Made by a program: the position numbers and the translations under genes. Shown in pieces: positions 26,530 to 35,588 of a DNA stretch of 64,000 nt; position 1 is the first letter of the stretch; each line of letters opens with the position of its first letter. The notes below the pieces were generated by a model, which was given only the letters and a program-made list of their open reading frames with translations, made no database searches and was not told the origin of the DNA. The stretch is from Labilithrix luteola (GTDB taxonomy: Bacteria; Myxococcota_A; Polyangia; Polyangiales; Polyangiaceae): the NCBI RefSeq assembly GCF_001263205.1, contig NZ_CP012333.1:5061001-5125000 (forward strand), written 5' to 3'.

Positions 26530-27378
26530 GTCGCGACGCCCAGCAACGTCATGGTGCCGCTCGGGCAGGTCGCGAAGATCGAGCTCATCGAGGGACCGTC
26601 CAACATCTTTCGGGAAGACGGGCAGCGCTACACGCCGGTGAAATTCTCGGTGCGTGGTCGCGATCTCGAGAGCACCATCAAAGAAGCGCAGGAGAAGGTG
26701 CGCGCCAAGATCCCCGACGGCTACGGCAAGCGTCTCGAGTGGTCCGGTGAGATCAACGAGCTCCGCGAAGCCCAGCACCGGCTGGCGTTCATCGTGCCGC
26801 TGACGCTCTTGCTCATCTCGCTTCTCGTGTATGCGGCGGTGAAACTCTGGATCGATCTGCTGGTCGTCCTCATCGATATTCCGCTTGCATGCACGGGCGC
26901 CATCGGGGCGCTCCTTCTCACACGGACGAACTTCTCGGTGTCCGCGGCGATGGGGTTCCTGTCGATCTTCGGTATTGCCATTCAAGACGCGATTCTGGTC
27001 GTCACGTACTTTCAAAAGATGCGCTACCGGGACGGCCTGAGCGTTCGTGAGGCGGCACGCGGCGCAGAGGAGAAGCGGTTCCGGCCCGTTCTCATGACGA
27101 CGCTCGTGGCCATGCTCGGCTTGATGCCGGCGGCCCTTTCGCACGGCATTGGCTCGCAGACGCAGAAGCCGCTCGCCATCGCGGTCATTGGCGGTTCGTT
27201 GATTCTTGCTCTCGTGATGCGAATCATCCGTCCACCGCTCGTCGTTGCGGTCCACGAGTGGTGGGAGGCCTGGCGCCTTCGACGAGGCCGCAGCGCGAAT
27301 CCCTTCGTTCCGGACCACGATGAAGACGAAGATCTTTCGCTCGGCGACGCCGACCACGTCCCGCACGCGGCGGAATGA
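26530..27378 (+). pseudogene. C-terminal fragment of a CusA/CzcA-type RND permease
   Basis: The last 280 or so residues of a heavy-metal efflux RND pump in a frame different from the adaptor just before it. The fragment starts at ATPSNVMVPLGQVAKIE (a porter-domain strand), has REDGQRYTPVKFSVRGRDLE, then transmembrane helices TM8-TM12 with FGIAIQDAILVV and RFRPVLMTTLVAMLGL. Roughly the first 700 residues of the pump and the last part of the adaptor are missing, as expected from one deletion of about 2-3 kb. The final helix and the acidic C-terminus look intact. Confidence 0.85.
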
Positions 27379-27425
27379 GAGGCGTTTCGCCCCGTCGCCT
27401 TGTTTCGGGCTATCGTTCGAGAGGC

Positions 27426-28303
27426 GTGGCGAAACGCTCCTCTTCGACCAAGCTCGTGTCCTTGGGCGATGCGCTCGAGCGTCTTCTGGCTTCACCCGAA
27501 CGAGCCGGCGCTCGGGACGACGTCGAGATTCGCATCGGTTCGTCCACCGGCCTGCGCCTCGACCGGCTCGCGCTGTTTCTCGGCCCGCGGGGACCCTCGA
27601 AGGACTACGACGACAAGCTCCGCTCGGCCGAGCAATACGCGACGGTGGGGGGGCGCGTGGCTCCTCTGCTCGGTGCGCTCGGCCCGCGCGCGGACGTCGC
27701 GATTCCTCGCCTCCTCGAGGCGTTGCGTGAACCTCTCGTGGGAAGCTGCCGCCCCGAGTGTTGTTCTGCGTCGCTCGTTCGGCGCGAGCAGATTCGCATG
27801 CGGCTGGCCGTGCTCCAGGCGCTACGTCGTATTCGGGTCGACGTTGGTGTCCTCATGGACGCCGGCCTCGTCGGAGCTCTCCTCGACCGGTCGTCGAGCA
27901 AGATCGCCCTCGGCGCGATGGATCTCCTCGCGCAGTCGGCGAGCGGCGTTCGCTTGCACCGTGAGGCGATCGTCGGAGCGCTCGAGCATCCGCGCCCTCT
28001 CGTGGTCGAGGGGCGCTGCGCGCGCTCTGTCGCGTCGATTCGCACGACGTGCCCCATGCACTCGCGCCCGTCACGAAGTCGTTGGCGCACGAGCAGGTGC
28101 GTTTGCGGCGAACGGCGGTCCGCGCCGTGATGGCCTTGCGCGTCGGGGCAAAGCAGAGAGACCGCGATCGCGCCGACGAACGCCTCTCACGGCTTGCCGA
28201 GCGCGATCCGCAGCTTACCGTGCGAGCCCTCGCGTGTCGTGCGCTCGGGCGCCCAACGCGCCCGTTGTTCGACGGTCGTGCCAGTCACATCGGGCGCCAA
28301 TAG
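27426..28303 (+). pseudogene. HEAT-repeat-like protein, frameshifted
   Basis: From GTG 27426 the frame encodes a helical, Leu/Ala-rich protein (for example VGGRVAPLLGALGPRADVAI, IRMRLAVLQALRRI). It continues smoothly as ALRALCRVDSHDVPHALAPV, then LRRTAVRAVMALRVG, only after a shift at the G run 28010-28013, where one more G would restore the frame. The fused product would be about 290 residues of HEAT-like hairpins. Either a true frameshift or a homopolymer sequencing error. The 3' end overlaps the next, oppositely directed gene by 19 nt. Confidence 0.6.
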
Positions 28304-28620
28304 CCGCCCACCCAGAACCAACCTCGTCCCCGGCGGACCCAATGGCCCGGCCGCCACACGCGCCGAGGCCCCGGTGAAACGGTGATCACGTCGACGCGAG
28401 GCGGTGGAGGCGCGGGCGCGCCGTAGACGACGACCGGAGGCGGCGGAGCTGGCGCGGCCACCATGACGGGCACGGGAGGAGGATAAGGCGGTGGCGGAGG
28501 TACGGCGCGAACCACCACGGGCGGAGGCGGCTGACGAACCACCACGTAACCTCCACCACAACCAGCCGCCGAGAGCCCGAGAACGAGGGAGACGACGAGC
28601 AAACTTCGCACGCCGGACAT
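28285..28620 (-). CDS. Proline-rich lipoprotein with WxxGHW-type motif
   Basis: A 111-residue lipoprotein: signal with lipobox SAAGC, then a Gly/Val/Pro-rich chain with PPPP repeats, and a C-terminal aromatic motif VWRPGHWVRRGRGWFWVGGY like the YxWxxGHW repeat of envelope proteins. Probably a small outer-membrane or periplasmic surface protein. Function unknown. Confidence 0.7.
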   Translation of the reverse strand: MSGVRSLLVVSLVLGLSAAGCGGGYVVVRQPPPPVVVRAVPPPPPYPPPVPVMVAAPAPPPPVVVYGAPAPPPPRVDVITVSPGPRRVWRPGHWVRRGRGWFWVGGYWRPM

Positions 28621-28758
28621 GCCCTATGGACACTCCAAAGCCCCGGAGCGTTCCGCACTTTACGGTGGTTTACGATTCGGGAGCGAAGCGCTGCCGGGCA
28701 GGGAAGGTTGACGTTCGAGCCACCGTAGCAAGCCCTCGAGGTCCATCCCGAGGTGTCC

Positions 28759-30822
28759 ATGCGTCGCGTTTCTTTCGTGTTCTTCTCGCTTCTGTTTGCG
28801 GCTTCCACGGCCTGCAGCTCCAGTTCTTCCGACGGCCAGAATGGCAAGGACGGGACGAACGGGATCGACGGCACGAAGGAAGGAACCGACCCGAATGGCC
28901 CCGGGGACGGCACCGGGCCCGACGGCGCGGATGGTAGCGGTCCGGGAGACAAGAAGGACGGCGGCGGCCCCGGCGCCGATGACAGCGGCGGTGGAGACGA
29001 TGGTGGCGCCGACGGCGACGACGGTGGCGGCGGAAAGGATCCCAGCGGACCCTGCACGGCCGGTGCGCAGCGCTGCAACGGCGCGGCGGTCGAGATCTGC
29101 AACAGCTCGGGGACGGCATGGCTCTATGCCTCGACCTGTTCGAGCGGGTGCAGCGGTGCCGGGCTATGCACCGGCAGTTGTATGCCGGGCACTACGCGAT
29201 GCAACGGCAAGAGCGTCGAGACGTGCGCGGCGGGCGGCGCATCGTGGTCGACCACCGAAACGTGCGGGGCGACGTTCTGCTACTCCGGCCAATGCGCGGC
29301 GGCAGGACTCGAAGTCGGACTGCCCACGAATCGTGATGGCCTGGTCGTCGTCGACGGCACCTTGGTCATTCGCCAAGGCGCTTCGCTGAATTCGCCGAGC
29401 GGCAATCTCACGATTCGAGCGACGAACATCGTCGTCGAGAGCGGCGCGTCGATTACCGTCTCCCCCGTGGGGACCGGGAATCCTCCGACCTATGCCGACT
29501 ATGGCGGTGGCGGCGGTTACGGAGAGCCAGGCACGCCCTCGCCTGCCTACAACTCACCGAGCGCGGCAGGTCCGGCCTTCGGCTCGGCCACCGATTCCGA
29601 CGTCAGCGTCGGCGGAGCGGGCGCCAAAGGATACGGCGGGGGGGGCGGTGTTCGAGGTCTGGGCGGCGGAGTGGTCCGTTTGATTGCGACGGATTCGATA
29701 TCGATTGCCGGCACGGTGAGTGCCATTGGCCAGAATGGTGGCACGACCACTGCTGGTTATGGCGGAGGTGGCGGCGGTTCCGGTGGCGGCATCCTCTTGG
29801 CCGCCGACAAGATCACCATCACCGGGTCCGTCTCGGCGGCGCCAGGAAGTGGCGGCGGCGGCGGCAGCTACGTCGGCGGTGCCGGAGGTAGAGGTCGCAT
29901 CAAGATCCTGGCAGGTAGCACGCGCAGCGGAAGCGGCACGCTGACGGGCATCGTGACCGACGCCTTGCTTCCTCCGCTCTCCGTGGCGTCCTCGACGCAC
30001 CCCGACACGGCGCTCGTCTACAACGACGGGTTCACCGAAGCGCGCTTTGCCTGGGATCGTTCGTTCCCCGCGCGGCAGGGATACTACTGGCGCGCCACGG
30101 CTGCCGCCCCCGCCGTTCCCGCGCCCGGCAGCGGAAGCTTCCTCGACGCCGAGACCATCGCGATTCCCCGTGACCAATTCGTGGAAGGCGCGAACTTCTT
30201 CAACATCGCGTCGGTCGACGCGTCCTCGGCGGTCGGCAAGGTCGAGACGAAGTTCGTCGTGAACGTGAACACGAAGACGCCGACGATCACCTCGTCGAGC
30301 CATCCGAGCAGCACCACGTGGAACGCCGTGAAGGACGCCTTCTTCCAGTGGACGCTGCCGGTCGCCGACACGAATACGAAGGGCGTGTACTACGTGCTCG
30401 ATCACTATGGCGACACCGTGCCCACGACGGCCGATGCGTTCGCCACCATCACCAAGAAGCAGCAGTTGATGAGTGGTCTGGCTCCCGGCGTCTGGGTGTT
30501 CCACGTCGTCGCCCAGGACCAACAGGGATATCTCACCAAAGCCGCCGCGCACTATCGCGTGCTGATCGGTGCGGACCCTGGTAACGGCGGCGTTCTCGGT
30601 CGCGTGACCGACGCCGCGTCGAAGAACGTCGCTGGGGCGACGGTGACGGTGAATCGTGGACTCTACACGCAGACGACGGATGCCAACGGCAGTTACAACT
30701 TGAGCGGCGTGCCTGCCGGCACCTGGGAACTCCGTGCCACGAAGGTTCCGCTCGCGCCGGTCACCAAGACCGTGACGGTGACGAGCGGCGCATCCACCAC
30801 GCAGGACTTCACGCTGAACTGA
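28759..30822 (+). CDS. Large glycine-rich lipoprotein with carboxypeptidase-regulatory-like C-terminal domain
   Basis: A 687-residue lipoprotein. The signal ends in ASTAC then poly-Ser, followed by collagen-like and Asp/Gly-rich stretches to about residue 100. Next come Cys-containing modules (CTAGAQRCNGAAVEIC, CMPGTTRCNGKSVETC) that look duplicated. Residues about 195-400 hold Gly-rich strand repeats (SGNLTIRATNIVVESGASI, GGGVVRLIATDSISIAG). The C-terminal 75 residues (GRVTDAASKNVAGATV, then GSYNLSGVPAGTWELRA) are a carboxypeptidase-regulatory-like beta-sandwich. The ATG at 28759 has GAGG upstream. Likely surface exposed; role unknown. Confidence 0.75.
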   Translation: MRRVSFVFFSLLFAASTACSSSSSDGQNGKDGTNGIDGTKEGTDPNGPGDGTGPDGADGSGPGDKKDGGGPGADDSGGGDDGGADGDDGGGGKDPSGPCTAGAQRCNGAAVEICNSSGTAWLYASTCSSGCSGAGLCTGSCMPGTTRCNGKSVETCAAGGASWSTTETCGATFCYSGQCAAAGLEVGLPTNRDGLVVVDGTLVIRQGASLNSPSGNLTIRATNIVVESGASITVSPVGTGNPPTYADYGGGGGYGEPGTPSPAYNSPSAAGPAFGSATDSDVSVGGAGAKGYGGGGGVRGLGGGVVRLIATDSISIAGTVSAIGQNGGTTTAGYGGGGGGSGGGILLAADKITITGSVSAAPGSGGGGGSYVGGAGGRGRIKILAGSTRSGSGTLTGIVTDALLPPLSVASSTHPDTALVYNDGFTEARFAWDRSFPARQGYYWRATAAAPAVPAPGSGSFLDAETIAIPRDQFVEGANFFNIASVDASSAVGKVETKFVVNVNTKTPTITSSSHPSSTTWNAVKDAFFQWTLPVADTNTKGVYYVLDHYGDTVPTTADAFATITKKQQLMSGLAPGVWVFHVVAQDQQGYLTKAAAHYRVLIGADPGNGGVLGRVTDAASKNVAGATVTVNRGLYTQTTDANGSYNLSGVPAGTWELRATKVPLAPVTKTVTVTSGASTTQDFTLN

Positions 30823-30828
30823 CGCTCC

Positions 30829-32103
30829 TCACGACGCGCGTTGCTCGAGGGCTGGCGAAGTCGTCTTCGCGGCCCTCGCGCCATTTCCGGTCGTGACATG
30901 CCCGTCGAGCCAACCGTAGTCCGGAAGCTTGAAATCGGCGGCTTTGTTGAATTGGCCCGCGAGGAGATTGCGAAGCGGCCAGCGGCCCATCCATCGCATC
31001 GACATGGCACGCATGGAGATGGAGAGCGCGGTGTCCGGTGCGAAGCCTTTGACGCCGCCCGGCGGCAGCTCCTGATTGCGTTTCACGTAGGGGCGCATCA
31101 GCGCCTCGTAGCGAGGAAACGCGACGCGGTAATCGCCGTGCGCGGCGGCAAGCTCGCCGGCGAGCACATAAGCCCCAACGACCGCGAGGCTCGTGCCGAG
31201 CCCCGTGAGAGGGCTCGGGCACCATGCCGAATCGCCGAGGAGGACGACTCTTCCTCGCGACCATGAATCGAGTCGAACTTGCCCGAGCTCGGCGAGCACG
31301 AAATCCGACGCCCCTCGCATCGCCTCGACGAGCTTCGGTGCCTTCCAGCCGACGTCGGCGAAGGTCTTCGCGACGATGTCTTTCTGGCGAGCGAGGTCGC
31401 GTCGGTCGACGTCGAGTCGCTTCGAACGGAACGCGAAGCCCGCTTTGCTTTCATTGGGCAGTCGGCCTGGGCGGATCGACGTCACGAGTCCGCCGGGCGC
31501 GTTGTGCATCAGATACCAGCCATCGAGCTCGTCGTCGCCCGGCGCGGTGAACCAGGCGAGTTGGCAGTCGAGCGATTGAACGCACGCCTCTTCGGGACCG
31601 AAGGCGAGGTTGCGCACGGTCGAGTGCAAGCCGTCGGCGCCGACCACGAAGGCGAACCTCCGCTCGGGCGCGCGCTCGAAGCGGACGGTCACGCCATCGC
31701 GGTCTTGCTCGATGGCGGTGACGGTATCGTCGAAGAGATACTCGGTATGCGGCGTCGAGGCTTCGTAGAACACGCGCGAGAGATCGCCTCGGAGCACTTC
31801 GATCTCCGAGATGATGCCCTCACCGCCGAAGAGCTCCGTCGGCATACGCGCGAGGATGCGGCCGTCGTCGTCGACGAGCGCGAAGCCGCGTTGGTCGAGG
31901 CTCACCTCGCGCACGCGATCCATGCAGCCCATGCGCTCGACGACCGTGCGCGCGACGCCGCGAAGATCCACGGTCTGTCCGCCCGGCCTCAGCGCCGGCG
32001 CGCGCTCGACGACCACAGGCCGGAAGCCTTGCCTGTGTAGACAGTACGCCAGTGCCGGGCCCGCGATTCCACCGCCGCAAACGAGAACGTCCGTGTTCGT
32101 CAT
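30829..32103 (-). CDS. FAD-dependent monooxygenase (PHBH-fold, TetX/RdmE-like)
   Basis: A 424-residue flavoprotein hydroxylase. The FAD motif is VCGGGIAGPALA (9-20), the middle motif is GADGLHSTVR, and the GD motif is LLGDSAWCPSPLTGLGTSLA. These place it with single-component aromatic/antibiotic monooxygenases that use NAD(P)H and O2. The ATG at 32103 puts the FAD strand at the N-terminus. It is divergent from the GntR-TetR regulator with twin palindromes in between, so it is probably repressed by it and induced by its substrate or a related compound. Confidence 0.88.
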   Translation of the reverse strand: MTNTDVLVCGGGIAGPALAYCLHRQGFRPVVVERAPALRPGGQTVDLRGVARTVVERMGCMDRVREVSLDQRGFALVDDDGRILARMPTELFGGEGIISEIEVLRGDLSRVFYEASTPHTEYLFDDTVTAIEQDRDGVTVRFERAPERRFAFVVGADGLHSTVRNLAFGPEEACVQSLDCQLAWFTAPGDDELDGWYLMHNAPGGLVTSIRPGRLPNESKAGFAFRSKRLDVDRRDLARQKDIVAKTFADVGWKAPKLVEAMRGASDFVLAELGQVRLDSWSRGRVVLLGDSAWCPSPLTGLGTSLAVVGAYVLAGELAAAHGDYRVAFPRYEALMRPYVKRNQELPPGGVKGFAPDTALSISMRAMSMRWMGRWPLRNLLAGQFNKAADFKLPDYGWLDGHVTTGNGARAAKTTSPALEQRAS

Positions 32104-32178
32104 GAGTCCTAGCGTACGTAGTACACTCAAGCGCGCAAGGTATGAAACGTTGGCAAATCACGACAAAAATGGGTGTGT

Positions 32179-32188
32179 GCACTAGTGC
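32179..32188. promoter_or_regulatory. Palindrome GCACTAGTGC, candidate operator copy 1
   Basis: A perfect 10-bp palindrome in the 166-nt space between the monooxygenase and its divergent regulator. It is identical to a second copy 68 nt away. It lies 76 nt upstream of the monooxygenase start. Confidence 0.6.
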
Positions 32189-32245
32189 TGGTTGCCTCGA
32201 AACACGGACCAGCAGGCGGAGGTGCACTGGTTTTCGAGGACAAGG

Positions 32246-32257
32246 TGCACTAGTGCA
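32246..32257. promoter_or_regulatory. Palindrome TGCACTAGTGCA, candidate operator copy 2
   Basis: A perfect 12-bp palindrome with the same GCACTAGTGC core, just upstream of the GGAGGG ribosome-binding site of the regulator gene, a place suited to autorepression. A partial copy, GTGCACTGGT, lies between the two at 32222-32231. Confidence 0.6.
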
Positions 32258-32269
32258 GTGGAGGGCATC

Positions 32270-33229
32270 GTGAAGCACCCGACCAAGATCACGTCTGGCG
32301 TCATCATCGAGGAGCTGAGAGCCCGCATCGAGCGCGGAGAGCTCGCGGCAGGCGACCGTGTCCCGTCGACACGCGAGATCATGCGTCGTTGGGGCGTCGC
32401 GATGGCAACGGCCACCAAGGTCCTCACGGCGCTCGCACACGAAGGACTCGTGCAGGCAGTGCCGGGCATCGGCACGGTGGTGGCCGTGCAGCGACGGAAG
32501 GCGATGGCGGCAGCGGCGCCCTCGTTGTCCACCGCACGGAGACGACCTGCATCGGCAGAGCCGCTCGACGTCGAGCGCGTCGTCACCACCGCGATCGAGA
32601 TCGCCGACGCCGAGGGCCTCGCCAACCTCTCGATGCGTCGCATCGCGACCGAGCTCGGCGTCGCGACCATGTCGCTCTATCGACACGTCTCCGACAAGGA
32701 CGATTTGCTGCTCAAGATGATGGACGTGGTGTTCCGAGAGGCGCCGCTCCCGAAAGAGCCGATCGGCAGCTATCGCGATCGGCTCGAGGTCGTCGGGCGC
32801 ACGATGTGGACTGTCTTCCGCCGTCACCCTTGGCTCGCTCCCGCAATGTCAGTGACGCGCCCGCAGCTCGTCTCGAGCGGTATGGCCTACACGGAATGGG
32901 TTCTCGGCGCGCTCCTCGCACAAGGGATCGATCCCGCCACGGCATTCACGACCCACATCACGCTCTTCACGTACGTCCGAGGAACGGCGGTGAACCTCGA
33001 ATTCGAAGCCGAAGCCGAAGCGGCGACCGGTCTCACGGGCGAGCAGTGGATGAATGCCCAGGAACACCAGCTCCGTTCGGTGATTACCAACGATCGCTTT
33101 CCCACACTCGCGCGCATGCTCGAAATCCAGTACGACTTCGACCTCGACAAGATCTTCGAATTTGGCCTCCAGCGCCTCCTCGACGGCCTCGTCGTCCACT
33201 TCGAAGCACGCGTGCCTGGGCTTCGCTGA
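32270..33229 (+). CDS. Transcriptional regulator with GntR N-terminal and TetR-like second DNA-binding domain
   Basis: A 319-residue regulator carrying two helix-turn-helix units. Residues 6-75 are a GntR winged helix (AAGDRVPSTREIMRRWGVAM, ATKVLTALAHEGLV). Residues about 100-148 are a TetR helix-turn-helix (LSMRRIATELGVATMSLYRH), followed by a TetR-type ligand-binding region. Start GTG 32270 has GGAGGG 4 nt upstream and places the GntR domain at the N-terminus. The layout matches a local repressor of the divergent FAD monooxygenase. Confidence 0.88.
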   Translation: MKHPTKITSGVIIEELRARIERGELAAGDRVPSTREIMRRWGVAMATATKVLTALAHEGLVQAVPGIGTVVAVQRRKAMAAAAPSLSTARRRPASAEPLDVERVVTTAIEIADAEGLANLSMRRIATELGVATMSLYRHVSDKDDLLLKMMDVVFREAPLPKEPIGSYRDRLEVVGRTMWTVFRRHPWLAPAMSVTRPQLVSSGMAYTEWVLGALLAQGIDPATAFTTHITLFTYVRGTAVNLEFEAEAEAATGLTGEQWMNAQEHQLRSVITNDRFPTLARMLEIQYDFDLDKIFEFGLQRLLDGLVVHFEARVPGLR

Positions 33230-33243
33230 GCCCGAGCGACGGC

Positions 33244-34008
33244 TCAGGTGCCCGAGCGGAGGATCTTCGCGACCTGCGTTTGACCGAGCGGGGCGCCGGT
33301 GCGGCCGCGGACGCCGCGGGCAGCGAGGTCGGCGACGATGGCGCGCTGCGAGCGGCCTTCGGTGGAGAGGGCGCGGACCGTGGAGATGACGGCTTGCTCG
33401 TTCTCGTCCGGCTCGGTGTGGACGCCGTCTGCGGCGAGCTTGAAGCCGTAGGGGAGATTGCCGATGCGCTGACCGCGTGCCTTCTTCTCGGCGAGCGAGG
33501 CGCGGATACGGGCGCGCACGGTGACTCGCTCGTAGGCGCGAGCGAGGTCGAGGGCTCCGCGCGAGAATGCTTGGAGCTCGCCGGCGGGCTCGGCGCGCAC
33601 CAGGGGCTGCTCGGGGGTGCGTGCGGGGCCGCGCGAGCCGTCGGCCGTCTGGACGATGGCGCCTTGGGTGAGGGCCGCGCGCTCGATCAGCCAACAGACG
33701 AGCTCGTCGTGGCCGAAGCGATCCGCGTTGGCGGCGACGAGGATGCCGGCCTTGTTGTCGCGAATGGCCTGATAGGCGGCGAGCAGGCCCGGGCGCTCGG
33801 CGATGGGGGTCTCGCCGCTGACGCCGACGTCGATCTGCCACGACGTGATCTCGACCGCTTCGCGCTTGGCCCAGGTCTCGATGGCAAGGCGCTGCGCGCG
33901 GGGAGCCTCGGGCGACTCTTCGACGAGGGCGAGCCCGTTCTCCGCCATTCTGCCTACCGATAGGCGAATGTAAGCGACCGCTCGTCGTGCGCCTTCCGCA
34001 CCGCTCAT
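33244..34008 (-). CDS. Serine recombinase (resolvase/invertase family)
   Basis: A 254-residue site-specific recombinase. AVAYIRLSVGR contains the serine in the place of the catalytic nucleophile. SGETPIAERPGLLAA, then AANADRFGHDELV matches the catalytic core, where the usual DRLAR reads DRFGH. The C-terminal part (GNLPYGFKLAADG, then RSQRAIVADLAARGVRGRTG) is the recombinase-type helix-turn-helix region. It is shorter than large serine integrases. No terminal repeats or cargo were recognised beside it. Probably a remnant of, or a solitary gene from, a mobile element. Confidence 0.85.
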   Translation of the reverse strand: MSGAEGARRAVAYIRLSVGRMAENGLALVEESPEAPRAQRLAIETWAKREAVEITSWQIDVGVSGETPIAERPGLLAAYQAIRDNKAGILVAANADRFGHDELVCWLIERAALTQGAIVQTADGSRGPARTPEQPLVRAEPAGELQAFSRGALDLARAYERVTVRARIRASLAEKKARGQRIGNLPYGFKLAADGVHTEPDENEQAVISTVRALSTEGRSQRAIVADLAARGVRGRTGAPLGQTQVAKILRSGT

Positions 34009-34128
34009 CGAGCCCCGTTTATCACGGTAGAGATCTGTGCAGTCAACAACAATTCGCGGGCTTGGCACGCTCGGCTGCACCCGGCCGGAAAGTCGAGCCC
34101 AAACCCAGGCTGGGAGGCCCCGCGAACC

Positions 34129-34689
34129 TCAGTTCATCGACCAGTTCAGGGACAGCACCGTGCGGGGGTCACCCTTCCACGAGCGCTCGACGAACCGGCC
34201 GGAAATGGCCCTTGCACCCGCCTGCTCGAGGAGCCGCTCGAAGAAGCCCATCGTTTGGTAGGAGGCGGCCTCCTCGGCCATGTCACCCATGAAGTAGTGG
34301 ATGATCACGTGGGCGTGGTCGTCGGTGAGGGTCGGGAGCTCGAGGGCCTCGAAGTCGAAGAACGTGGCTCGCTGAACGCGGAAGCGCATCATCGTCTCGA
34401 CGGGGTCACCTTCGGCCACGAGATAGGGAGTGGTGGCGATCAGTTGATCGACCGACATTCGCCCCCACATCCGAACGGACTCGAGATCCCCGCCGCCCAC
34501 CTCGGCGAGGATGGCGTTGCCGAGTCGCTCGAACGTTTCCATCGGATACCACTCGAGCGGTTCGATGGGCGTCCGCAGGTAGAACATGTCCTCGCGAGGG
34601 AGTCGCGCCGCCCAGTCGATGTGCTTGTGACTGCGGATCATGCGCACGTAATCCGAGAACAGCATCCCCTTCACGTTGCGCGTAGTCAT
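34129..34689 (-). CDS. DUF2378/TIGR02265-like myxobacterial protein
   Basis: A 186-residue protein with the layout of the Myxococcales-specific TIGR02265 paralog family: VKGMLFSDYVRMI at the start, EWYPMETFERLGNAI, GGGDLESVRMWGRMS, PYLVAEGDP, and a final strand ending in W. The fold is thought to be related to ligand-binding 4-vinyl-reductase/HNOB-type domains; function is unknown. The ATG at 34689 places the conserved VKG motif near the N-terminus. Confidence 0.7.
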   Translation of the reverse strand: MTTRNVKGMLFSDYVRMIRSHKHIDWAARLPREDMFYLRTPIEPLEWYPMETFERLGNAILAEVGGGDLESVRMWGRMSVDQLIATTPYLVAEGDPVETMMRFRVQRATFFDFEALELPTLTDDHAHVIIHYFMGDMAEEAASYQTMGFFERLLEQAGARAISGRFVERSWKGDPRTVLSLNWSMN

Positions 34690-34791
34690 GGCAGTGGAGC
34701 ACGGCATGCTAGCCGAGAACGCCGCCATGGAGGGGTTCTCGGAGCCGCTCTTCCGCCGCCTACGGCCCGGCTAGGCACGGCGCTTGCGGGC

Positions 34792-35085
34792 CTACGTCGC
34801 CGTGTGAAAGCGCTTGGGATCAAAGCGAAATGCTCGCCGGTAGGTCTCGATCCGCTCTCGGTCCGCGCTCGGTCGGGGCTTCGCCTCGAGCGACGCGTAC
34901 GGACACCTGGCCCATCGCATGCGGCTCACGAACGCGTCGTGAACGGGCCGACCGCCCGAATCCGGATCGTCGAGCTCGGCTCGTCCGATCACGCGCGACG
35001 TCTCGGCGACTCGTTTTGCGCTCACGTTCACGAGCACGTTTGCGTTCGCGCGTAGCTCCGAATTGCAAAACGCAGCAGGCGGCAA
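34792..35085 (-). CDS. Possible small hypothetical protein
   Basis: A 97-codon open frame in a 480-nt gap between DUF2378 and VOC genes. The sequence has a mixed, protein-like composition (for example ANVLVNVSAKRVAETSRVI) but no recognisable domain and no strong ribosome-binding site. It could be chance in this GC-rich DNA. Confidence 0.2.
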   Translation of the reverse strand: MPPAAFCNSELRANANVLVNVSAKRVAETSRVIGRAELDDPDSGGRPVHDAFVSRMRWARCPYASLEAKPRPSADRERIETYRRAFRFDPKRFHTAT

Positions 35086-35168
35086 TCGCGGGCAATCGCA
35101 GCAAGATGCGACGCGCGTAAGCGTTCTCGCCGGGTGCCGCTTCGTCTATGCCTTCGGGCATGGAAACC

Positions 35169-35588
35169 ATGAAGCTTTACCGAGGTCGCCTCATCGATCA
35201 CATCCAGCTCGTCGTTCGCGATCTCGGCGCGAGCAAGCGGTTCTACTCGGCGATCTTCGACGTCATCGGTATTCCCATCGGCGGTGAGGCCGAGGACTAC
35301 TTCTGGGCCGACGAGCTCTTCGTCTCGAGCATCGAGTCGAAGGCGGCCGCCGGCTCACCGACGGGGCGCACGCACCTCGCCTTCCAGACGAAGGACCGCG
35401 CCATGGTCGATCGCGCGTACGCCGCGGCGATCGCAGCGGGGGGCAAGGACAACGGCGCGCCAGGCGAACGTCCCTATCACCCGGGCTACTACGCCGGGTT
35501 CCTTCTCGACCCCGACGGCAACAACATCGAAGTGGTGTTCCACGGCGCCGCGAACAAGTCTTCGGAAGCCATCGAAATCACGTTCTGA
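35169..35588 (+). CDS. VOC-family (glyoxalase/dioxygenase-fold) protein
   Basis: A 139-residue single VOC domain made of two beta-alpha-beta3 units. Metal-ligand candidates are the His in DHIQLVV, the His in THLAFQT and the Glu in NNIEVVFHG, consistent with a divalent-metal enzyme such as a lyase, isomerase or dioxygenase. Substrate unknown. The start is uncertain: ATGs at 35148, 35160 and 35169 are in frame; the last fits family N-termini (MKLYRGRLIDH) and has GGA about 7 nt upstream. Confidence 0.85.
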   Translation: MKLYRGRLIDHIQLVVRDLGASKRFYSAIFDVIGIPIGGEAEDYFWADELFVSSIESKAAAGSPTGRTHLAFQTKDRAMVDRAYAAAIAAGGKDNGAPGERPYHPGYYAGFLLDPDGNNIEVVFHGAANKSSEAIEITF

